From Druceiella hillmani (Eukaryota > Arthropoda > Insecta > Lepidoptera > Hepialidae), in the NCBI GenBank assembly GCA_039881145.1, contig JAYKKI010000008.1:31416501-31480500 (forward strand): a stretch of DNA of 64,000 nt, in the 5' to 3' direction. Both the position numbers and the translations under genes were made by a program. Positions 11,901-21,554 of this stretch are shown here, in pieces. The notes below the pieces were generated by a model. It made no database searches, had not been told where the DNA came from, and was given only the letters and a program-made list of their open reading frames with translations. How positions within the stretch are numbered: position 1 is the stretch's first letter; each line of letters begins with the position of its first letter.

Positions 11901-12043
11901 TATATTTGGTGTTAATTTTGTAGAAATTCATTGTTCACATTTAAATTAAACTACGTGATATTATTTCTACTTTATTTTAATTTCTTTACCACGACCTAGG
12001 TTTCGTTGTATTACAATATCTTCAGGTGGGCAATTAGCAAAGA
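11901..12043. mobile_element. Foldback element fragment (copy c, opposite orientation)
   Basis: Begins with the reverse complement of the family tail (TATATTTGGTGTTAATTTTG) and then reads through one arm (TAAACTACGTGATATTATTTC, TTTACCACGACCTAGGTTTC, ATCTTCAGGTGGG). It stops at the central spacer, so the other arm is lost. The tail on the left shows the opposite orientation to copies a, b, d and e, and confirms that the tail belongs to the element. Confidence 0.8.
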
Positions 12044-13059
12044 TAGAAATAAATCTTTATATATAATCTAATAAAGATATAAATCTTAAGACACTAACAG
12101 AGTTAAGACTCTACATCTGTTGTAGCTAAGGTTATTTTCATTGTGCTAACTTTATATTTTGCATTTTATGTTTATTGCAATTTTTTGAAGTGAAACTTCT
12201 TTAACGACGTCTAAATTATTCCTTCGCGTTAATATTGTATGCACTTGAGAAAATAAATGCAAATCGCATACGACAGGCAACGAAACCATCCGAACTCCAA
12301 TGACATGACGGTTGAGCATGTCAAAAAGTTTATTCAAACGCTAATCTGTCGATGAATCAGTAGATCGCCATTGATTTTCACGCTTCTAAGTGGGTCTTTA
12401 GTTTTTTGTTATAATACAATTGTTTCAATAGCTCGAGTGAAAGTTTATTAAATCAATTTTAATCAGAAAAACAGGAAGAAAAGAACATACTTCTAGATAA
12501 ATCATTTATCTTACTATAAATGATTAAATAACGTGAACCATTAAAATGTTTCATTCTATATTTAAGTTTACGTATTTGAGGATCTCGCTTTCTTCATTTA
12601 TCCAAATCATGCGTTTTTATTTCCTAAGATTTAACATAAATACACTTCTTCTATTACCAAAAACTTTCGAAGTAATTTTTTTAGCAATCTCATTTTCACC
12701 ACAGATACGTTTCTTTCATCTTTCCTACACACGCTCTTTGATTTACTTGTTTATATATGTATACGAAAATATAAGCAAATATTAAAAATCTTAGAAAAAA
12801 TAGTAATGAATGAAAGAAACCAATCATAGATGAATATTAATGTAATAGGAGCATCTAGCTCTTGATTAGATAAATTCTGCATTCACTTTGTGACGTATAC
12901 ACAGATGGCAACACCAAAGAACATTGTCTTACTCTTTTCATGTGTTCTTATGACTACTTTTGAACACTAACATGTTCCATAGCGAAGAAAACCCAACAAT
13001 GAATAGCATACTCTACCCCATCTTCCACTTCACCAAATAAAGCATATAGAAAATTGTTA
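12044..13059. other. AT-rich spacer
   Basis: Open frames at 12152-12337 (minus) and 12546-12785 (plus) have no recognised domain. No RNA gene or repeat recognised. Confidence 0.45.
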
Positions 13060-13320
13060 AATTAACGTTCAGCAGGCAAAGCGTCAGTTATTCGGTAATG
13101 AGGGCATAAAATTAGCTTTTCAACGAATGATAGTTATGAATTCCTTATAAAAGACCTCACACCCGCGCCTGATCAAAGCCCAGAAGGACAAGGCTGATAT
13201 AAATCACAATATGTCAATAATTGTATAAATCCTCGGAATATGACATAAAGTTGTAAACGTCCATAAACCGCAGAGTCAATAGCCATCTGCCGGCGGAGGG
13301 TATTAAATTAGATTTTGAAT
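13060..13320. promoter_or_regulatory. GC-raised island 4 (candidate regulatory element)
   Basis: More balanced composition with words such as GGTAATGAGG, CCCGCGCCTGATCAAAG and AACCGCAGAG. The last matches the Runt/Runx core (AACCGCA) near 13267-13276, as single-site evidence only. There is no open frame of interest and the sequence is not repeated elsewhere in the window. Confidence 0.3.
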
Positions 13321-13528
13321 TTAACCCGTTCGTTGAATAATTTAAATTTCCTCGTAACATTCTAAATACCTTTTCATTTATATGCTTCGACCATTTCTTA
13401 CTTCTTTTTTCAACAAGATAGGATTTACGACAGATATATTGTTAATGTATAGAACGTCACTTTTAGCCCAATTGTTTAAGTTTTTTCATTATTTTGGCTA
13501 TATATTTATTTCATGAACATATTTTCTC

Positions 13529-13542
13529 GTTTCCATGGAAAC
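13529..13542. promoter_or_regulatory. Palindromic X-box-like site
   Basis: GTTTCCATGGAAAC is a perfect 14-bp palindrome and fits the RFX X-box form (RYYNYY, 2-base spacer, RRNRAC). RFX sites drive ciliary gene expression in animals. A single site without an adjacent gene is weak evidence; chance occurrence of a relaxed X-box in 64 kb is likely. Confidence 0.25.
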
Positions 13543-14615
13543 TATACTCTCGCGTCGTGATAGGTTGGCGTATAGTCGCGTGTATTGTGTGATAACGTAA
13601 TAACCAGCTATGCTACTCATGTGACTTATAATATGTTTAATTACACAATTTGGCAACGCGTTCAACACCTGTCGTTAAATCTTGCCATTTTTAATACTGA
13701 GATGCAAAATTATTTTCTCGCTTTTGCAATATTTAATTTAACATTTGCACAATATTTTAGCACAAATATAGAAGGGAATTTTACATAACGACTTAATGCT
13801 TAAGATGATAAATTATATGAAATTTTGTTTATAAGAAGATAAACTTTTGAAATAGCTATGCGTCGCCATTATAAATGTTAAGCATCATAAACGATGTCCA
13901 GTATTTTTTTAAGTTTACTGGTACATATAAACATTTTGAAATAAAGTTTTTTTATATTAATTTTTTTATTGTATAATATAATATACAAAGCGAAAATAAT
14001 TACTATAAATGGTTTATTATATTTTCTTCACAAGATTGCTTGAAATAAACTTAGTCGAGCTAATAAATGAGCTAAGTTTGGTACTGGTACTTTGGTATTT
14101 AAAGTAATTTAGAATAAATGTATAACCATTTGCCTTTTAAAATATGCGATTAACATTTGGCCTAGGTTCTTCTTTTTGACATTATATTATAATAAAATTA
14201 AATTTAAAGATTGGTTTAGCGTATTTACTTAATTAAAGTGGTGTCAAATGAAATATGTAATGAACAAATGTTGCAACTGCAAACTTCAAGAGCTATGGAT
14301 TTTTAAAAAACTACGTATATAGTAAAGAAATTTCAAAAATGAATGGTACCTTTATACGAGCATCTTAAAACCAGGGCAGGTTGAAGTATTTATTTAAATG
14401 ATGGTAAGTATAATAAGGATAAGGCTTGAAAAAATTATTGTGCCTTTTAAAAAAAATTTAAAATTCAAGCCTTGTTTCATATACCTTATCTTAGTAATTC
14501 CATAGAAAATATCTTCCAATAATTAATATTACATTTTTAACTCTAATGTGTTGGGTATAACTCTGTCCTAGTCATGTTATCTACACATATCAAAAAATTA
14601 AAGTGTCTGCCTGTC
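13543..14615. other. AT-rich spacer before the satellite
   Basis: No gene recognised. A short inverted repeat lies at about 14423-14471, with GGCTTGAA paired to TTCAAGCC. The sequence just before the array (14590-14615) is unrelated to the repeat unit. Confidence 0.5.
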
Positions 14616-17600
14616 ATTTTAAAATATACGCTTATTTAGCTTTAGGAAGGAAAATAAGCGATTATTTTATTTTAAAATATACGCTTATTTAGCTTTAGGA
14701 AGGAAAATAAGTGATTATTTTATTTTAAAATATACGCTTATTTAGCTTTAGGAAGGAAAATAAGTGATTATTTTATTTTAAAATCTACGCTTATTTAGCT
14801 TTAAGAAGGAAAACAAGTGATTATTTTATTTTAAAATATACGCTTATTTAGCTTTAAGAAGGAAAACAAGTGATTATTTTATTTTAAAATATACGCTTAT
14901 TTAGCTTTAAGAAGGAAAATAAGTGATTATTTTATTTTAAAATATACGCTTATTTAGCTTTAGGAAGGAAAATAAGTGATTATTTTATTTTAAAATATAC
15001 GCTTATTTAGCTTTAAGAAGGAAAACAAGTGATTATTTTATTTTAAAATATACGCTTATTTAGCTTTAGGAAGGAAAATAAGTGATTATTTTATTTTAAA
15101 ATATACGCTTATTTAATTTAAGAAGGAAAACAAGTGATTATTTTATTTTAAAATATACGCTTATTTAGCTTTAGGAAGGAAAATAAGTGATTATTTTATT
15201 TTAAAATATACGCTTATTTAGCTTTAAGAAGGAAAACAAGTGATTATTTTATTTTAAAATATACGCTTATTTAGCTTTAAGAAGGAAAACAAGTGATTAT
15301 TTTATTTTAAAATATACACTTATTTAGCTTTAAGAAGGAAATTAGTGATTATTTTATTTTAAAATATACGCTTATTTAGCTTTAGGAAGGAAAATAAGTG
15401 ATTATTTTATTTTAAAATATACGCTTAATTTAGCTTTAAGAAGGAAAACAAGTGATTATTTTATTTTAAAATATACGCTTATTTAGCTTTAGGAAAGAAA
15501 ATAAGTGATTATTTTATTTTAAAACATACGCTTATTTAGCTTTAAGAAGGAAAACAAGTGATTATTTTATTTTAAAATATACGCTTATTTAGCTTTAGGA
15601 AGGAAAATAAGTGATTATTTTATTTTAAAATATACGCTTATTTTGCTTTAAGAAGGAAAACAAGTGATTATTTTATTTTAAAATATACGCTTATTTAGCT
15701 TTAGGAAGGAAAATAAGTGATTATTTTATTTTAAAATATACGCTTATTTAGCTTTAGGAAGGAAAACAAGTGATTATTTTATTTTAAAATATACGCTTAT
15801 TTAGCTTTAGGAAGGAAAACAAGTGATTATTTTATTTTAAAATATACGCTTATTTAGCTTTAGGAAGGAAAACAAGTGATTATTTTATTTTAAAATATAC
15901 GCTTATTTAGCTTTAAGAAGGAAAACAAGTGATTATTTTATTTTAAAATATACGCTTATTTAGCTTTAGGAAGGAAAATAAGTGATTATTTTATTTTAAA
16001 ATATACGCTTATTTAGCTTTAGGAAGGAAAATAAGTGATTATTTTATTTTAAAATATACGCTTATTTAGCTTTAGGAAGGAAAACAAGTGATTATTTTAT
16101 TTTAAAATATACGCTTATTTAGCTTTAGGAAGGAAAATAAGTGATTATTTTATTTTAAAATATACGCTTATTTAGCTTTAGGAAGGAAAACAAGTGATCA
16201 TTTTATTTTAAAATATACGCTTATTTAGCTTTAGGAAGGAAAACAAGTGATTATTTTATTTTAAAATATACGCTTATTTAGCTTTAGGAAGGAAAACAAG
16301 TGATTATTTTATTTTAAAATATACGCTTATTTAGCTTTAGGAAGGAAAATAAGTGATTATTTTATTTTAAAATATACGCTTATTTAGCTTTAGGAAGGAA
16401 AATAAGCGATTATTTTATTTTAAAATATACGCTTATTTAGCTTTAGGAAGGAAAATAAGTGATTATTTTATTTTAAAATATACGCTTATTTAGCTTTAGG
16501 AAGGAAAATAAGTGATTATTTTATTTTAAAATATACGCTTATTTAGCTTTAAGAAGGAAACAAGTGATTATTTTATTTTAAAATATACGCTTATTTAGCT
16601 TTAAGAAGGAAAACAGGTGATTATTTTATTTTAAAATATACGCTTATTTAGCTTTAAGAAGGAAAATAAGTGATTATTTTATTTTAAAATATACGCTTAT
16701 TTAGCTTTAGTAAGGAAAATAAGTGATTATTTTATTTTAAAATATACGCTTATTTAGCTTTAAGAAGGAAAACAAATGATTATTTTATTTTAAAATATAC
16801 GCTTATTTAGCTTTAGGAAGGAAAATAAGTGATTATTTTATTTTAAAATATACGCTTATTTAGCTTTAAGAAGGAAAACAAGTGATTATTTTATTTTAAA
16901 ATATACGCTTATTTAGCTTTAGGAAGGAAAATAAGTGATTATTTTATTTTAAAATATACGCTTATTTAGCTTTAAGAAGGAAAACAAGTGATTATTTTAT
17001 TTTAAAATATACGCTTATTTAGCTTTAAGAAGGAAAACAAGTGATTATTTTATTTTAAAATATACGCTTATTTAGCTTTAGGAAGGAAAATAAGTGATTA
17101 TTTTATTTTAAAATATACGCTTATTTAGCTTTAGGAAGGAAAATAAGTGATTATTTTATTTTAAAATATACGCTTATTTAGCTTTAGGAAGGAAAACAAG
17201 TGATTATTTTATTTTAAAATATACGCTTATTTAGCTTTAGGAAGGAAAATAAGTGATTATTTTATTTTAAAATATACGCTTATTTAGCTTTAAGAAGGAA
17301 AACAAGTGATTATTTTATTTTAAAATATACGCTTATTTAGCTTTAAGAAGGAAAACAAGTGATTATTTTATTTTAAAATATACCCTTATTTAGCTTTAAA
17401 AAGGAAAACAAGTGATTATTTTATTTTAAAATATACGATTATTTAGCTTTAGGAAGGAAAATAAGCGATTATTTTATTTTAAAATATACGCTTATTTAGC
17501 TTTAGGAAGGAAAATAAGCGATTATTTTATTTTAAAATATACGCTTATTTAGCTTTAGGAAGGAAAATAAGCGATTATTTTATTTTAAAATGTACGCTTA

Positions 17601-18292
17601 TTTAGCTTTAGGAAGGAAAATAAGCGATTATTTTATTTTAAAATATACGCTTATTTAGCTTTAGGAAGGAAAATAAGCGATTATTTTATTTTAAAATATA
17701 CGCTTATTTAGCTTTAGGAAGGAAAACAAGTGATTATTTTATTTTAAAATATACGCTTATTTAGCTTTAAGAAGGAAAACAAGTGATTATTTTATTTTAA
17801 AATATACGCTTATTTAGCTTTAGGAAGGAAAACAAGTGATTATTTTATTTTAAAATATACGCTTATTTAGCTTTAGGAAGGAAAACAAGTGATTATTTTA
17901 TTTTAAAATATACGCTTATTTAGCTTTAGGAAGGAAAACAAGTGATTATTTTATTTTAAAATATACGCTTATTTAGCTTTAGGAAGGAAAATAAGTGATT
18001 ATTTTATTTTAAAATATACGCTTATTTAGCTTTAAGAAGGAAAACAAGTGATTATTTTATTTTAAAATATACGCTTATTTAGCTTTAAGAAGGAAAACAA
18101 GTGATTATTTTATTTTAAAATATACGCTTATTTAGCTTTAAAAAGGAAAACAAGTGATTATTTTATTTTAAAATATACGATTATTTAGCTTTAGGAAGGA
18201 AAATAAGCGATTATTTTATTTTAAAATATACGATTATTTAGCTTTAGGAAGGAAAATAAGCGATTATTTTATTTTAAAATATACGCTTATTT
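14616..18292 (+). repeat. 53-bp satellite array, about 69 copies
   Basis: About 3.68 kb of head-to-tail 53-bp units of the form TTATTTTATTTTAAAATATA, CGCTTATTTAGCTTTA, then (G/A)GAAGGAAAA(T/C)AAG(T/C)GA. The array begins and ends inside the unit. Most units differ at only a few fixed positions. The two main types are GGAAGGAAAATAAG and AGAAGGAAAACAAG, and a third combines GGAAGG with AACAAG. The unit contains inverted halves AAATAAGCG and CGCTTATTT, so each could form a hairpin. Rare markers (AAAAAGG followed by CGATTATTT) recur exactly 742 bp (14 units) apart near 17393 and 18135, showing a recent higher-order duplication. Every unit has in-frame stops or short frames, so it is not protein-coding. 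The copy number in the real genome may differ because arrays of this kind collapse in assembly. Confidence 0.98.
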
Positions 18293-18371
18293 CCCTTACA
18301 GGATACATAAACAAAAAAATAACTGCAGAATTTTTTCTCTCTGTATGTCTATCTGTTTCTTCGGGATAAAC

Positions 18372-18399
18372 TGAGAAACGATTAATTAATCGTTTCTCA
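18372..18399. repeat. Perfect 28-bp palindrome
   Basis: TGAGAAACGATTAA followed immediately by its reverse complement TTAATTAATCG-type half, with no loop (centre ATTAATTAAT). It lies 80 bp beyond the end of the satellite. It could be a dimeric homeodomain-type site or a replication-slippage product. Confidence 0.8.
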
Positions 18400-18469
18400 A
18401 GAACAAAATATTTTATATCCATATAATGGAGTATGCAACGGACCAAAATCTTTAGATTGTTTTATTTTG

Positions 18470-18600
18470 CTATCTCGTAAAGAATCTACACAAGAAATCT
18501 CTACTACGGAGCGAGCTGAGACGCGTTGTAGGAACACGGACGACCTGTAGGACGGGCAGGGGAGCAGGAGGATCCAGCACAAGTCAGCAAGCGAGAGATT
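18470..18600. other. Short GC-raised stretch after the satellite
   Basis: About 130 bp of balanced composition including GGAGCGAGCTGAGACGCG and GGACGGGCAGGGGAGCAGG. Overlapping minus-strand frames (18264-18446, 18397-18582) run partly into the satellite and have no domain. Nature unknown. Confidence 0.3.
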
Positions 18601-18745
18601 TAAATTTTCTTACGTCTAATATAAGAAAATAAAATAGATATAAAAACAGCCCTTACATTTCGGAATTCCATGCAGACGAAATGGCAAGGTTTTTCCACAA
18701 TCTATCTTCGAATACCTGTGTTCGTTAGGATGTTATATGTATATC

Positions 18746-18853
18746 GTGTACTCAAAATGACACTACAGGTAATACACTCAAAATGACACTACAGGTAATA
18801 CACCCAAAATGACACTAAAGGTAATACACTCAAAATGACACTACAGGTAATAC
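18746..18853 (+). repeat. 26-bp tandem repeat, about 4 copies
   Basis: Units of AATACACTCAAAATGACACT followed by ACAGGT, nearly identical, with one C-for-T (CACCCAAAATG) and one A-for-C (CTAAAGG) change. A minisatellite with no sign of coding function. Confidence 0.95.
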
Positions 18854-19117
18854 TAAAATTGAATGTCAATAAAATAAGTAAATCTATGTGACAGCATAAG
18901 AGCAACTAAACAAACATATCTAATTCGTTAAGTGTCGTAACATTTACAGTTTCACATTGTAGTTAGTAATTGCACATTTAATACATTTCATCTAAACTGA
19001 ACGTATTGCTATTAAACTATTCATATCTCTCTATAATAATAATAATATAACCAATGAAAAATGTCAATGACGAAAATTTTCAAGTTTTGTTGTAAAAATG
19101 TAAGAAATGTTTTAATC

Positions 19118-19377
19118 ACAATTAAATGAAACTACGTGATGTAGAACTATTTCTACTTTTTGTAAATTCTTTACGACGACCTAGGTTTCGTTGTATTACA
19201 ACGTCTTCAGGTGGGCTATTAAATCTTTGCTAATATTCCACCTGAAGATGTTGTAATACAACGAAAAACTAGGTCGTGGTAAAGAACTTAAAGAAAATAG
19301 AAATAATACTACTTCACGTAGTTTCATTTAATTGTGAATAATAAATTCCTACAAAATTAACGCCAAGTATATTCAAT
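19118..19377. mobile_element. Foldback element (copy d, near complete)
   Basis: Left arm 19118-19214 and right arm about 19238-19336 are near reverse complements from CACAATTAAATGAAACTACG to TCTTCAGGTGG, enclosing a 23-base spacer (GCTATTAAATC...). The asymmetric tail follows to 19377 (AACGCCAAGTATATTCAAT). This copy best defines the outer ends because both CACAATTAAATG and CATTTAATTGTG are intact. No coding capacity and no clear target duplication. Confidence 0.85.
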
Positions 19378-19689
19378 AAGTGTCTTAATCGCAGAAGAAA
19401 CCTATTTAAATTTAATTTGACTATAATTACTTTTCATTTTAGTACAATATGTTGTAAACATTTTATAATTTTAAATTTTGAATGATTTGCATCAAAAATA
19501 TAGTTTGATATATATAGCTTTGATTTCAATAATCCTTTACCTGAGTGCCGTTTCATTTAACTTTTATTTATATTTCTAGCTATAATATTAATAATTATTC
19601 TAGCTATTGCATTACTAGTAATCTTAACTGTTCTTCGTACAGGAAAATGTTTTGCTATATTACACATTTTACCCTAAAATCTTATAGAT

Positions 19690-19790
19690 AATTGCAATAC
19701 TGTAGTTACCAATAGTAATGTAAAGTTTCGTTAAAACCCGCCCAGTAGTTTTATGTGATAAACGGACAAACATTATGATTTTAATATAGA
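19690..19790 (-). mobile_element. Helitron-like head fragment
   Basis: Read on the minus strand it resembles the opening of an abundant lepidopteran element. Plus-strand words are AAAGTTTCGTTAAAACCCG, CCCAGTAGTTTTATGTGATAA and GGACAAACATTATG, matching in order the remembered pattern of a sentence-like motif about an ACTACTGAACGG core and AACAAACAT. It is degenerate, with no ends or tail found. The family assignment is from memory and not searched. Confidence 0.5.
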
Positions 19791-20029
19791 TTTGTTTCCA
19801 AATATTATATAAGCTCTATTTAAAACATGAATTCGAAGCGAAAACATAGGCTACGCTGTTACTTACTAAATGTACGCCCCTCAACTGTATTTAACTTTTA
19901 AACGTGTATAATATTTTCAATAAATATTACGCCCATTTTTTTTTAATAATAATTCCCATATTTAAAATGAAAAGATTCTTTAAGAAATCCCCTATTATTA
20001 AATCGATATAGTATTTACGTAGTCAAGTA

Positions 20030-20350
20030 CATTTAGTTTGGCAACGGACGTTAAAGGGTTTCCATCACCGCGCCTATTCACGTTATCTATCGAACCCTGG
20101 CTACAGATCGTACTCGTGACCATCTAGAAACGAATCGTCGTTATGGCTCGCAATCCTGACATTTAACTGTCGGCAATAACTCATTTTACTGGTCAGCTCG
20201 CGGCCGGAGAGACTGCCAGTCCAGGCCGAGCTGGGAACTTGTTAAAGATAGCACCAGCGTGTGCGCCCTTTCGGAGAATCCTTGTTATTACTCGCCGTAC
20301 CTATGTGCGAGACCGTAATGCTCGCATACTTGCGTAGTAGGTATTCGAGT
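20030..20350. promoter_or_regulatory. GC-raised island 5 (candidate regulatory element)
   Basis: About 320 bp near 50% GC with CpGs, for example GCTCGCGGCCGGAGAGACTG near 20196-20216, in otherwise AT-rich DNA. It has no open frame above 60 codons and no similarity to repeats in the window. One of the larger islands. Confidence 0.35.
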
Positions 20351-21554
20351 GTGGCGGATATGGATACGAAACCTATTTATATTTTTATAATTTTAAATTC
20401 TATTTAATTGGGTACGTGTTGGAAAAACGATCATTTTTCATGAAAATGACAAGCCAATAAATGTGAGTGAGAAGTCAGTGACACTTAATGAACAAAGCTG
20501 AAGCAAAATGTTTGTCCTTTGTTGTTTTTAAGGCATGCAGAACTAGTTTATCGACGATAAGTATTTTAACAAGTTTGATTTCTTTTAGGTTAAAGTTTGA
20601 CTTTACAAATACTATTACTATTTTAATAAAAGTTTGATAGAGAAAACATCCTTGCTGAAAATACATTTCTGGACGTTGTCGTTTTCGTCGAGTGAGACAG
20701 AATGTATACAAAGATGTTCGCTTTGACCAAGTGTCTTTAGTTAGCGAAGTAAAGCTTCTTTAGCGGGGACTATGATTATTATTAGTTCTCGTAGGATAAG
20801 CAGATATATGACAGTATGAAGAAAATATAGATCAGTCACTGACCAATTTCCATAGCTCTTGTTCCGTCACTATTGACTTTTTATTCTCTTTAATGTCCAG
20901 CTCTTAGCCTCGTAATAATTTTTGTAATGATTTTGTTGATTTCAAACAGTTGTTTGTTTTTTATTTTATTTTTAGAATCTTTAGTATATATCAACTTTGC
21001 CAGCAAAATTACATCTTTACGGATGACACGTACGGATCAAATTTTCTTATTAGTTTCTAGCCTATACGGCCAAACTCTGTAACGTAATCGCTTGGCCACA
21101 TTCCATTCCCTTGATATCAAAATTCATTGTACGTTCATGTTAATAAAATTTAATATTAGTTTCTCGTAGAAATATTACTAGCATGTTTAGTTATATTAGC
21201 ATCCATATCTCCAGTACTAATTATTCAAAATAAAATGTATTAGGACTTTAATTTGTTTTTAAATCAATTAATTTTTGATTAGAGAGTTATGTCGAATAAA
21301 TGTAATTTCACCAAAGAGAACAAACATTCCACCACATCTATCTATCTATGTACTTATACCATCTATCACCAAGAGGGGATAGACCTATCCACAGATCAGA
21401 GAGCAAATAGAAATGGCATGTGGGCGTGACAAGCGCACCACACATAAGCAGCGGTCTGCTTATTTTGAAGTAAGTGCAACTCACCTTATATTAGTTTATT
21501 GTTCGCTGAGACACCAGAAAACGCTCCGTTATTTTTTCGCAAAGAAATAAAAAT
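20351..21554. other. Spacer leading to the P-element relic
   Basis: Mostly AT-rich; a 78-codon minus-strand frame (20475-20711) has no recognised domain. 21340-21480 is more balanced and includes the hairpin AAGCAGCGGTCTGCTT; it could be the untranslated 5' part of the transposon, but no terminal inverted repeat matching the other side was found. Confidence 0.4.

Noticed and set aside
14616..18292. CRISPR-like array of repeats
   Set aside because: The units are contiguous and identical throughout, with no unique spacers; the setting is a eukaryotic genome. It is a satellite.
18264..18582. Two overlapping minus-strand frames of about 60 codons
   Set aside because: One partly encodes satellite sequence; neither has a domain.
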